Positions 1 to 9,800 of a stretch of DNA of 28,144 nt are shown piece after piece. Position 1 is the stretch's first letter. Each line of letters starts with the position of its first letter. The DNA lies in NCBI GenBank assembly GCA_001430745.1, contig KQ481955.1:715428-743571 (forward strand), given 5' to 3'. Below the pieces are notes generated by a model. That model did not search any database, was not told where the DNA came from, and was given only the letters and a program-made list of their open reading frames with translations. The DNA comes from Auxenochlorella pyrenoidosa (lineage: Eukaryota; Chlorophyta; Trebouxiophyceae; Chlorellales; Chlorellaceae). The position numbers were made by a program, and so were the translations under genes.

Positions 1-245
1 AAGCCAAAGTGAAAATTGCTTTGCTTTGCTTGCTTTGGGGGTTACACAGGCTGCGCCACTACACGTGGCGGGGGGGTGCAGACAATCAAGAATGAAAGCA
101 TGCACACACCACAGCTGCAGAAGGGTCAGGGAGCTGGGCAGGCAGTGCAAAGTGAAAATTTTTCGGGACCCCGAAAAACGCGTTTTGCTTACATGACACT
201 ATTTCCTGAGAGACTGGGCACGTGACTCGGGTGGGTTTCACCACC
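1..245. other. Intergenic stretch left of the tRNA gene
   Basis: No convincing gene is visible here. The short open frames on both strands have no recognisable motif and no splice-linked continuation. The stretch is less GC-rich than the genes to its right. It may hold upstream elements of the tRNA gene, but polymerase III promoters of tRNA genes are internal, so none is needed. Confidence 0.5.
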
Positions 246-317
246 GGCTGTGTGGCGCAATGGTAGCGCAATTGACTCCAGATCAATAGGTTGCAGGTTC
301 GATTCCTGTCGCGGTCA
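246..317 (+). tRNA. trnW-CCA: tRNA-Trp (anticodon CCA), nuclear, intronless
   Basis: The sequence folds into a standard cloverleaf. The acceptor strand 246-252 pairs with 310-316, using three G-U pairs. The D stem is GCGC/GCGC at 255-258 and 266-269. The anticodon stem is ATTGA/TCAAT at 271-275 and 283-287, with loop CTCCAGA and anticodon CCA at 278-280. The variable loop is five bases. The T stem is 293-297 with 305-309, and the T loop is TTCGATT. The discriminator base is A at 317. The D-arm and T-arm regions correspond to the internal A and B boxes. It decodes UGG in the cytosol and closely resembles plant nuclear tRNA-Trp as I know it. There is no intron and no encoded CCA end, as expected for a eukaryotic nuclear gene. 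Confidence 0.95.
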
Positions 318-323
318 TTTCGA

Positions 324-327
324 TTTT
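324..327 (+). terminator. Probable RNA polymerase III terminator of tRNA-Trp
   Basis: A run of four T lies seven bases after the discriminator base of the tRNA. T4 or longer on the non-template strand is the usual polymerase III stop. The shorter T3 at 318-320 is not sufficient by itself. Confidence 0.65.
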
Positions 328-519
328 ATTGCCCTCGGCTTCAGGTGCCGCCCCCAGTCATGCCGGGTGCACAAGCTTGACCAGCAGCACCCATCTTCAC
401 GCAAGGCCCAACTCGTCATTTCCCAATCCCCATTCCCACGTCGTGCTGCAGTGCTCAACATGTGGATGAAGTTGAAATAAACCACTGCACGCAGGCCAAT
501 ATCCGCCACCAACTTGGCA

Positions 520-560
520 TGGCCCGAGCACGGCCCGAGGCGGCCCGAGGCGGCCCGAGT
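520..560. repeat. Short tandem repeat, 10-bp unit
   Basis: Three exact copies of the unit CGGCCCGAGG (the last ends in T) lie at 531-560. A diverged copy precedes them at 520-530. The repeat lies between the tRNA gene and the interrupted reading frame on its right. No coding role is apparent. Confidence 0.8.
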
Positions 561-630
561 AGATGGGCACCCCTGGGTAGACAGCTCTATTGCACTGGCA
601 CGTAGGGCTTCTCTCCCCCAATCAGTGATA

Positions 631-668
631 CATGACTCAGAACACAGTTTCTCACTTTCTGAGTCATG
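631..668. repeat. Inverted repeat containing two TGACTCA-type sites
   Basis: Perfect 10-bp arms, CATGACTCAG at 631-640 and CTGAGTCATG at 659-668, are separated by 18 bases. Each arm carries a TGACTCA/TGAGTCA core (633-639 and 660-666), and a third core follows at 707-713. This heptamer is the classic binding site of GCN4/AP-1-like bZIP factors in other eukaryotes. The position, about 140 bp before the possible start codon at 809, would suit a promoter element, but that role is inferred only from motif and location. Confidence 0.6.
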
Positions 669-808
669 CACAAGTTGTTTCTAGAAGCGAAGAAAAAAAA
701 TTGGAGTGAGTCACCCCCCACTGCGGCAGATGGGCGGGCGCTAAGTCCAAGGGGGCCCCCTTCCCTCGGCCTTCGGGCGCCCAACCCCCACCTTTCTGCG
801 CCCCCGTC

Positions 809-2493
809 ATGGCCGAGCCGCGCCTTTTCCCGGCCGTCTGGCTGGGCCAGGACCAGCGGGGCCAGGCCGAGGCAGCCGTGACCGCGGCGCTGCGGGAGCG
901 GGAGCGGGCCGGCTAGCGGCCCGCCCTGCTGCTCACCCGGTTCCAGTGCAACACGGAGGCCGGGGCGGAGCAGCTGGCGCGGTCGGCAGCGCGCATCCTG
1001 GCCGGGCTGCCTCCAGACTCGAGCGACCAGCCCCTGTTCCGCTCTCCCCTGTTCATCTACGGCGGTTACACCACAAAGTAGGCGTGCAGGAGGCTTGGGC
1101 GGGCCGCGGCAGCTCTGGGCAGCGGCGGCGCGCCCGCTCGGCTGCCGACCGGGGGCCTGCCAGGCAGGCTGCCTCCTCCCAATGCCCGCTCCCTCAATCT
1201 TGCTGCCACCAGCCGACACGAGGCCGCAACCCACCCCCCCGCCTGCCCCACCCGCAGCCAGCAGGAGTCGCCCCACGAGTTTTGCTTCATCCAGACGCCA
1301 GCGCTCGGCGACCTGCCGCCAGAGCTGCTGGCGACGGCACCGCTGCCGCCAGCAAAGCGGCGGCGCACAGCGCGGCAGCAGCGGGAGGCGGCAGAGGAGG
1401 CGGCAGAGGAGGCGGCAGAGGAGGCGGCAGAGGCGGCGGACGCGGCAGAGGCGGCAGAGGCGGCGGCAGAGGAGGCCGAGGCTGACCTGGCCCTTGTGGT
1501 GCAGTACGCCATGAGCCAGATGCTGCCGGTGGCGGTGTGGCTGGGCCGGGACCGCGTGGTGGCGCCACAGCTGCGGCGGTGGGCGACCCGCCTGCTCGGC
1601 GACGGCGCCCCCTTCCCCTTCCCCACCCCCGAGCTCGACCTGGACGACCCGGGCACAGTGTTCAAGGTGGGCGGCCCCTGCAGCGCCGGGCGGTCTGGAC
1701 AACAGGTGCCCGGCATAGCTTGCCTCTCACCCCTCGTCTCTCACCTGCTCGCCGATTTTGCCCCCCCCTCCCCCCCCCCCTGTCTGCTGCAGGAGCACGC
1801 GATCACCCATGCCTTGTACGAGGGCCCCGCCGCGCTGCGCGTAGAGCTGGCCTTTGGCATGCTCCACCGCGACCTGACGCAGTCAGAGGTGCAGGAGCGC
1901 GTGCGCCAGGCCTCCCCCTTCCGCCGCCCGCTCGCGCCCGCCTTGAGCGCGCTGCCACACCGCCTCGACGGCAGAGACCTGGAGCTCATGCTGGGCGCAG
2001 ACGCGGCCCAGCTGCTGAGGCAGATGGACAACGCGGCCGATGCGGCGGCGGCAGCCTGCTCAGCCGCCCCGGCGCAGCGCGGGCCCACTTCCTGGGCGTC
2101 GCTGCCACCGACGGCTATGTGGGGCAGTACGACGGCAAGGCGACACAGTACCGCCACGGCTGCATGCTCGGCGACGGGGCCTGGACGCTGCAGACGCTGG
2201 CGCTGCTGGGCCAGCTGAGCTCCTCGCTGCTCAAGTGAGCAAGGCAGGGCGGCACCTCCCTTGTGGGTTAGGATGAGCTGCCTGCAGCCAGCAGAACATT
2301 GATCAGAGCGTGCCCCGCCAGCTGGCGGTGCACCAGGTGGCCGACTGGCGGATCACGCCGATGCAAAGGCAGGTGGTGCCCAGTCCCTCGTCTGCTACCT
2401 CACCCTGCGCCGGCCTCTCGCCCCGCCCTTGCCGATCGCAGGTCCACCATCCGCCTGAACCCCTGGAAGGGCGAGCGCGTCTGCATGTCACGG
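809..2493 (+). pseudogene. Unrecognised five-exon reading frame, interrupted by a stop and a frameshift
   Basis: I do not recognise the family. The proposed exons are 809-1077, 1258-1666, 1793-2234, 2288-2368 and 2442-2493. Junction phases agree and acceptors are typical (cccgcag, gctgcag, cctgcag, atcgcag). The fourth intron has a GC donor (AG|GCAGGT). The first exon is open from ATG 809 except for TAG at 914-916; the frame on both sides looks coding. The second exon encodes a Glu/Ala-rich run from a 12-bp repeat. In the third exon the frame changes inside a GCG-rich run near 2040-2056. Upstream it reads ITHALYEGPAALRVELAFGM, and downstream another frame reads HFLGVAATDGYVGQYDGK. The last exon includes RLNPWKGERVCMSR and then meets a possible GT donor, with no further coding visible before the convergent Dicer gene. 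It may be a decayed gene, a truncated copy, or a gene with sequencing errors. Confidence 0.5.
1385..1480. repeat. GAGGCGGCAGAG-type 12-bp tandem repeat within the second exon
   Basis: Imperfect repeats of GAGGCGGCAGAG and the shorter GAGGCGGCA encode an Ala/Glu run in the frame of the interrupted gene. The same repeat opens long frames in all six readings, which explains several Arg/Gly-rich and Pro/Leu-rich open frames here that should not be taken as genes. Confidence 0.85.
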
Positions 2494-3008
2494 GTTTGTT
2501 TTTTAACCAACGCCCTACCAGGACCACCACTTTCAAAACCAGGGTTGCTTGCCCGGCAAGGCTGGCCCTGACCACAGATCCCTAACAACTGGGGGTGACT
2601 AGCCCTGGCCCTGGCTGGCGGCGCCTGAAGCCCCACTTTCAAAAGTGGGGTTGCCGCCCCTGGCGAGGCGGCACCTGCGAGCAGGGGCTGTGGCAGCAGG
2701 CGCTGCCGCCGCCACCAGGGAGGTGCTGCCCTGCCGGCTAGCGCCTGAACCCCCCACGGGAGAAATAGGCAGCAGAGAGTGCGCCCTGCAGACGCGGTCG
2801 CATCAGGCAGCTCGATTCACATTCAGCATGCCGCAATGCATTCCCTTCTTGGCAGCCGGGCGCCACGGGGTGTGGGCGGCGTAATTCGAGCTGCCCGCTA
2901 CCATCCAGCAGCAGGGCAGCAGCGCAAGCTCCCCGGATAACACACTCTAAACAGGCAGAACAAAAGCAGAAGCGCTGTTGCATTTGCATCACAGGCTGCT
3001 TGCATGAA
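2494..3008. other. Intergenic region between convergent genes, with diverged repeats and a hairpin
   Basis: No gene is supported. Two diverged direct copies of about 45 bp start near 2528 and 2632, both containing CACTTTCAAAA followed by GGGTTGC. The second copy has a perfect inverted repeat, CCCCACTTT at 2631-2639 and AAAGTGGGG at 2642-2650, separated by two bases. The region must also hold the 3' ends of the plus-strand frame and of the Dicer transcript. I found no TGTAA-type green-algal polyadenylation motif for Dicer here. Confidence 0.55.
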
Positions 3009-3841
3009 TCACTCTGACACCATGGCCATAGCACCATCCGTTGCAGCGCCAGCCGCTGCTGCTGTGGCTGCCACCCTGTCTGCCTCTCTGGCTGTCTGCA
3101 CCAGTTGGCGCTTCTGCTCCCAGACCTTCACCGCTGCCTCGGCTGCCAGGCGGCACCCTGTCCTGCAGGGGCAGCAGAGCAATTTGGACGGACGAAGAGC
3201 CATTGGCAGGGGCAGGGCGCCCGTTTTCATGTGAACGCATTGCAGCCAGCTTGCAGGAGCTTGACTAGGCGGCCTGTTGTGCAAGAATGCGCTTGCCTGA
3301 AGTTGGTGGCCTGGAACACACTCTCGCCCAGCAGCACGCCATGCGCGCTGACCTGCCGTGAGCGCCGAATCGGAAGGAAGGGAGGGAGCCGGCGTGCCAC
3401 CCAGTGACAATGGACATACCTTTCAGGGAGCACCGTGCGTTTGCAGTCCGCAGCCATTTGCAGCACCACACCAAGCTGTGCAACTCAGCACTCATCCGTA
3501 CCCACCTTGACGTGCACACGCGCCGACCCGCCCGGCTCCCGCGCAGCCTCCTCGTACTTTGGGTTCACGCCACATTGCTGCACCAGCTCCTGCAAGGGGG
3601 AGGCAGAGATCTACTGGTGTTGCACCATGATGCGCATGTCCAACAGCAGGCTGCCTCAGCAGTTACAGCAGGCTGCTCTGCGGCCCCACGCCGAGTTCTG
3701 CTTTCTTGTTTCAGAGATGTCAGTGTGCGGAGAGGCCAGACACGCAAGTGTCAGTCACAAGCTCAGCAGATTGCCCACCTGCAACTGCCGGATGGGGTGC
3801 ACTGGCAGCGTGTTGGGCGTGACCAGTGGGCTGAGCAGGCG
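3009..3841 (-). other. DCL: Dicer exons 39-43: C-terminal dsRBD-like region
   Basis: Exons: 3841-3779, 3589-3506, 3475-3420, 3347-3297, and 3162-3009. LPVHPIRQLQ joined to ELVQQCGVNPKYEEA resembles the first helix of a dsRBD. ARVHVKLGVVLQM and HGVLLGES could form the strands. FRTGCRLAAEAAVKVW occupies the place of the second helix, but it has fewer lysines than the usual KKxAK motif. A coiled Gln/Arg/Ala tail follows and ends in MAMVSE. It is either a degenerate dsRBD or a lineage-specific tail. Intron 42 is GC-AG (AG|GCAAGC). Confidence 0.75.
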
Positions 3842-6800
3842 CTGCAAGGCAGTGAACAAATGAGCATGCAGGTGAGCGGTGTTTGGAGTACCCACATCAC
3901 TGCACAGAACTTTACACCCTGCAGAAGTGGGTGTTTCCTCACCAGCTGCTCAAGGCGGGAGGGGCGGGCGCACCTCAAATGGCGTCGCCACATCCCTATT
4001 GAGCTTGCACCTTCGGGCACAGCGCAAAGATCCCACCCAAAGTCGGGAACCTGCATGCACACTCCGTCCACGGTGCCTAATGCTGCAGTCAAGCTGACCT
4101 GCGTGACCGACCATGCAGCATCCAGGTCCCCCCCTGTGTCCACGTACACCGCCCCAATCAGCGACTCCACCACATCGCTCAGCACCTGCAGGGTGAGGAC
4201 TCGGACAGCAGGCAGGGGCGATGGGTCAAAAGGGGGGGGCAGTCGGCGGCATGCTTCCGCAGCGTCTCATGGCTGCAAGGGAAGGCCAGCAGGCAGGCAG
4301 GCAGGCGGGCAGGCAGGCGCTCGCATAAGCTTGGACGCCGCACCAGCTAAAAGGCCCTGCTGAGAGCACAAGTCAGAGCAGGGGCTCAGCTGGGGCTCAG
4401 CACTGCAAACTCGCTTGACCACCACCACGCTGTGCACGCTGACTTCAGCATCCAAGCAGGCATGTCGCCCCGCAAGAAGGCTGGCACAGTGCAGCAGCCC
4501 TGTCCACTGAAAGAGAGCATGCATGTTGGTACCGCCCTCGCACCTTGGGTGCCTGCACTGTCTGGAATCCAAAGGCAAACTGCCTCAGCACAGCCTGCTG
4601 CGCCGACTGCAATGCACCCCCGTGTGGGCCAGTGCCGTTGGGCTGCAATGACGCGCCCGCCTCTGTGCAGCACTCCTCAGCCAGGGTCTGGCTGCTCTCC
4701 AGGGCATCCGCCAGCCTGTCCTCCCACTCCTGGACAAAGGCTGCCAGGGAGGGGCGGGGATCGGATCATGGTTTCAGGCCACATTCGACGGCCGCACTTG
4801 GACGAGCGCCCCTGTAAGTAATTCTGCAAGACCGGGACCACTCAATCTACCTGCCATGTACCCTGTGCCATCCTCACAGGTGATATGAGAGAACAGGCGG
4901 GGCGACTGGTGGCGCACGTGGGTGTGCAGGCCGTGCTTCACAGCTGCACGGAACGGGTAGCGGCTTATGCAGGTGGCGACGGATGGCTCATGCCGCACAC
5001 GAATGCAAAGCCCGGCTGGCTGCAGCTGCCTGGTACCCTGTTGAAGCCAGAGCCCTCTGCCAAAGGGCCTGAGGGCTGTTGGCCCTGTGCTGTGCGCACC
5101 TGCCAGGGCCAGGCGCGAGGCATTGACCGCCACGCTGCGCATGTCGTGCATCTGGGAGGGTGTCGCACCACTGCAGGACATAGCACCATACAGAAGAAGG
5201 AGGCATGACACGCTCTCTAGCTCAATTGACACGCATCTGCAGCCAGCGGGTCTCTCTTGGCAGAGCAGGGGGCAAGCGTCCTCGCGCGTTCCTGCTGGAC
5301 CCCCTGGGAAACACTCAGCCCCGTGCATGCCAGCAAGCATGTTGCCCAGCCCCTCATGTGCCTTGCCTGAAGGCCGTGTAGAAGTGGGTGGTCACAAGCG
5401 CATCCAGCACGGCGTCGCCCAGGAACTCGAGGCGCTGCATGGAGGTGATGGTGGTTGCCACCCACCCAACTGGGTGGGAAGACGGCCAGGGACACGTAGT
5501 GGAACGTACACTAGGAGACAAAGGCTGGAAGCAAGAGACAAGAGGCACTGGAGGGGCATGCACCCGGTCAGCAACCTCAGGTGCGCTCTGCACGCTGGGC
5601 AGGGGACGTGACCTCTGGGGCGCCATCGAGCTGGACTGCGACTGTGTGGCGGCCATGCATGGTGCGGCAGCAGAGCACTGCTGGCGGGCACCCTGCACAC
5701 ACCTGGTAGCAGCGTGCGCCGCTGCCAGGCCAGCTGCAAGGGGTTGGCAGCAGCGGAGGGGGCATGGGATTCATTCCAGGCCAGCAGGAGGCAGGCAGGC
5801 CATAAGCACATCCATCGCGCACACAGTTGCAAGCCGAAAGCCTAGCGCTGCCCTGGAACCAGCGTTGGCGAACAGCACACCCCTGAAGGGAAGATCCTGC
5901 CTGCAGTGGGTCAGCGCCTCGTCCACCAACCACTTGCTCTTGAAAGTGTGCCTGCAAGCCAAGGGGTAGGAGTGCCTGGTGTGCTCATACGACAGAAGGG
6001 CAGGGGCGTGTCTACTAGAAACAGGCAAGTCCCAGCCTTCGTCTCTCCACCTTCATCCGATTTCCTACAGCTTGAAGCCCACTGCAGTGCTCAAGTATCC
6101 AGCCGGCCCGCATCTAGCAGCTTACCCCAACAGCGCCTCAATTGCCGCCACATCAGACTCCACCGCCCCTGAGCCCTCTGGCTGGATGCAGGCAGCAGCC
6201 GAGGGTGGCTGCCAGCCCTTGAGCAGGCCCAGGTGCTGCAGGCAGGGTTGTGGGGACATGTGCACAGGGCTAACAGGGCTGTGCCTTGGCGACGGCTGCT
6301 TGAGCAAGGACACACGCGCACCAGGCCACGCCCCTGCGCTGCGGGTGTCTGCTTATGTGTGCCGCGATGCTGCTGCCGTGCTCGCCTGCAGGAACGCCAG
6401 TGCGGCGCTGTGGCCCCCCGCCACCAGGAAGGCCCCCAGCAGCGCCTCCATGGCATCGGCCAGCACCTTGCTGCTCTTCTGCGGGTTGGGCACGCAGTGG
6501 GAAGGAGGGGGGCAAAGAGCCAACACTCCCCTGCCTGGAAGCTTGCACAGCTATAGAAAAAAGGTGTTTGCCACACCTGTTCTGCAGCAGCTTGTTGGGC
6601 CTTCCAAGAACAGCTCCTCCAAGATATTACCCCAGGACGCATCGGCGCTGTGGGAAGACGGCTCCCCCAGCCCGGGCCTCACCCTGACAGCCTCGGGGGA
6701 GGCCCAGTTGCGCATGGAGAAGGACAGCACGCGCAGGCGGCGGTCCAGGCCCAGCTGCGGGGTGTGGTGTGTGGGGCGGCACTACGCAGGGCTGGTACGC

Positions 6801-9800
6801 CCCAACAGAACTGGGAGACGCTTCATGTGATTTCTACATGCCCGCAGACCCCGCACTGCCGGCCCCGCGAGGCGGGTCCCCGGCTGCGCACCCTGACCGC
6901 CGCCTCTGCCAGGTGGATGTTGGCCACCACCAGCTCCTTGCGCTTGGTCAGCTGGCCCTCGTGGTACTGCCGGTGGGTGGCAAACAGCTGGGCAGACACC
7001 TGAAGTGGAGGCGGGTGAGCGGGTGAGGAGACTGGCAAAAGATGCGAAAGTGGGAGATTGGCGAAAGATGCGAAAGTGGCAAGGCTGCAGCCGGCCCCTC
7101 GATTAGCAAGCGTCGCAGTTGGAGGCAGCTGATGCAGGCCAGCCGGCTTGGAACAGCCTCGCTGCAGCTGGATCAGCGCACACACAGAAGCAGGTCGAAG
7201 CATATGCCCTGCATGCGGCACATACGGCCGGGGCACCCGCACACGTGCATGCAGCGGGCGGGGCCCCAAGACCCACCGCAAACTTGAGGAACGCGTCGCC
7301 CAGCGTCTCCAGCCGCTCCAGGTCTGACGCCTCGAGCGCGGAGCGGGCGGTGACGGCGGAGCGCACCAGCTCCAGCGGGGGCGCCCTGCAGGCAGCGGCG
7401 CGCGGCACAGCCAGCTGGTGTGTGCCAGCTGGTGCCCCTGCACGGGCACTGCTCAAGCCCGTGGCGACTTGCCGGCAGGGATCCGGCACTGGCACACGCC
7501 TCTGCAGGCATACGTTGCGTCGACGCAGGCCACATGAACTGCACAGACCGCGCCAGTGAACCCTCACTTGTCGGCGGGCAGTCCCTCTGGCAGCAGATGC
7601 GCCAGCAGCTGGTCAGCCAGCAGCGAGCCCTCCAGCTGCCACATGAGCGCGGGCAGCGTGCCCAGCGGGCGCCATAGCGCGGTGGGCACGGGGTGGCGGA
7701 TGCAGAGCTGCGGCAGCAGGTGCACCTCCTCTGCAAGTGTGGGTAAGGGCCAGGAACACTGTGGCAAGGAGTTGAGGCACACACAGAGGCAACACCGGAA
7801 ATGGCAGATGTGGTGACTGTATTCCCAGCGCCCCCACCCTGCATGCAGCCGCACAGGGTAAGCAAGCCGACAACTGCTGCTACCACTGCGATCCCCTTCG
7901 TCCCGCCAATGCCTATTCTCACGTGCCAGGCAACCCTCAACTGCCCGCCCACCCACCCTCTGCCTCCAGGTGCAGCGCATAGCTGCGCTTGTGCGAGCGC
8001 CGCAGGTCGAGCCCGCGCGCCAGCTGCTGCCGCGACACGCGGGCCGCCACCAGCAGCGGCTGGTCGGGCGCCAGGCCGGCCTGCCCCCAGCGCTCGGCGT
8101 AGTAGCGCGCATAGGTGGTGACGTCCGGCTGGGGCGGCGCTGCATTCGGTGCCACGGCTGGCTCCAGCTGCTCGGTCTGGGCTGCCTTGGGCACGGCCGG
8201 CTCGGGGGTGGGGGCCGTCGGTGAGGCGTGCGCTGGCGGGGCAGAGGTGGGGCCCGCGGAGTGGGATGCCAGCTGGCTGGTGAGCAGCGCATCGGCATCT
8301 GACACCTCCATAGGCTCTGCCCCCCTGTCCTGCTGGGAACGGCCACCCTGTGCTGCACCTGCTGCCGGCGCGCATCCCGGCGGACCAGCCTCTGCGGGCG
8401 ATGGTGGGGCGACGCCAGTGCCTGGGGCAGCGGGGCCAGGGCCGCCTCCTGGATCGCCTGCGGCTGTCCTCCGCTCCTTGCGGGCCTGCTTAGCGGCCGC
8501 GTACCCCTGCTCCCTGCGCTCAAAGCTGCTGTGTATGCCCAGGCCCTCGGCCACGCCCCTGCAGGCGGGGTATAAGGAGGAGTCTTCAGTGGCATGTTGA
8601 GCAGGGAGCGCGGAACTAAATGCCCCGTGCTGCTGTCGCATCCCACCGCAGTGCTGTGGCCTTGCAGCGGCAGCCCAGGTCCAAGCCCAAGCACGTCAGC
8701 TGCCATGGCAATCGAACCCTCCCCTCACGGGCCCCCACCTGTACAGGTAGGCAGAGTTGTTGTAGGTTGTCACCAGCACACGGCCGCCCAGCGCCCGCCG
8801 CAGAGCCGCACTGTCCGGCTGCCTGGCACTAGGCTGCTCCTTGGCTGGGGTGCTCCCCGCAGGCGACTGGGCTTTGGCTGCCGAGCAACCCTCCCCGGCT
8901 GCCTGGTGCTGCAGCCAGTCGAGCAAGGTGCCCTGGAAGCTGGCAGCAGCAGCGATGTCCTGCACCGCATGCCAGTCAATGAGTGTGGCAAAGCGGCTGT
9001 CATCCCTGCTGCCTTTGCTGCCACCTGCCGGGCTGCTCGCCACGCCGGCGCTGGCTTCTGCTGCTCCCACGCTGCCCCATGCCGCAGCCAGCGGCACCAG
9101 CAGGAATCCTGCCTCGTCTGCTTCGGCCGCGCCCGCTTCCAGGGGGCTGGCCGGGCCGGCTCGGCGCGCGCGCTTGCTGCGCGGCAGGCCGCGGCCATCG
9201 TGCAGCAGCAGGACTCGGTGCAGAGCGTTGCGCACCAGGCGCCCAGCCGCCTCTGCTGCCTGCGCATCCTCCGCGCTGCCTGGCTCTGCCCCCGGCTCCG
9301 CTGCTGCTGATTGCAGCTCTGGCCTGCTGCTTTGCTGCTGCCCAGAGGGCAGGACTAGGGCGGCATTCCCAGTTAGTGTGCCATCTGTCATCTGTGAGTC
9401 TGGTTCAGCTGCCGGATTGAGTGGCAGCGGCTGTGCCTGTGACGCCGCAATCTGCTGGTCCAAGCCAGCAGCAGGTGCAAGGCTGGCAGCAGCACGGCCG
9501 GCAGTGGCTTCGCCTGCGGCAAGGCTCTTTGCGGCGCCAGCAGTGCTCTCTGTGGCGACCTGCCCGGCAGGCGGGTCGGCAGCCACGAGCTTGCCTGCTG
9601 CGCCGCAGTACCTGCCTCGTGCAAACATGTGGGCAACCAGGGCGTGGCTGCAGCCCAGCAGCAGCTGCTGCTGCTCGCAGGACAGTTGCAGAGTGCCAGC
9701 TGGCACCAGGCGGACCTGGATGCTGGCAGGGCTGCCCCTGCCCCAGCCGCCGCTGTTGGGAGGGCTGCCACCGACGCAGGGCTCAGCCTGAACAGAGGGC

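Noticed and set aside
946..1702. Arg/Gly-rich and Pro/Leu-rich open frames on both strands
   Set aside because: They are produced by the GAGGCGGCAGAG tandem repeat, which is open in all frames. Only the Ala/Glu reading connects with neighbouring exons.
1760..1783. C-rich run as a candidate special element
   Set aside because: It is the polypyrimidine tract before the third-exon acceptor of the interrupted plus-strand gene.
3404..4363. Plus-strand 319-codon open frame
   Set aside because: It runs antisense across Dicer exons 38-41 and their introns. The minus strand carries recognisable RNase IIIb and dsRBD-like sequence in the same interval.
6590..6650. Possible extra Dicer exon between exons 30 and 31
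   Set aside because: Its only plausible acceptor gives a frame with a stop or the wrong exit phase, while exon 30 joins exon 31 directly in phase with normal RNase III spacing.
9656..9673. 18-bp palindrome of CAG/CTG triplets
   Set aside because: It is the direct consequence of Gln-Gln-Gln-Leu-Leu-Leu codons in exon 25, so no separate function need be assumed.
8841..9791. Long plus-strand open frame (316 codons) opposite Dicer exon 25
   Set aside because: It is antisense to a well-supported coding exon. It is rich in Ser/Ala/Cys/Pro, as expected from the complement of Ala/Gly/Gln codons, and it has no motif or splice link.
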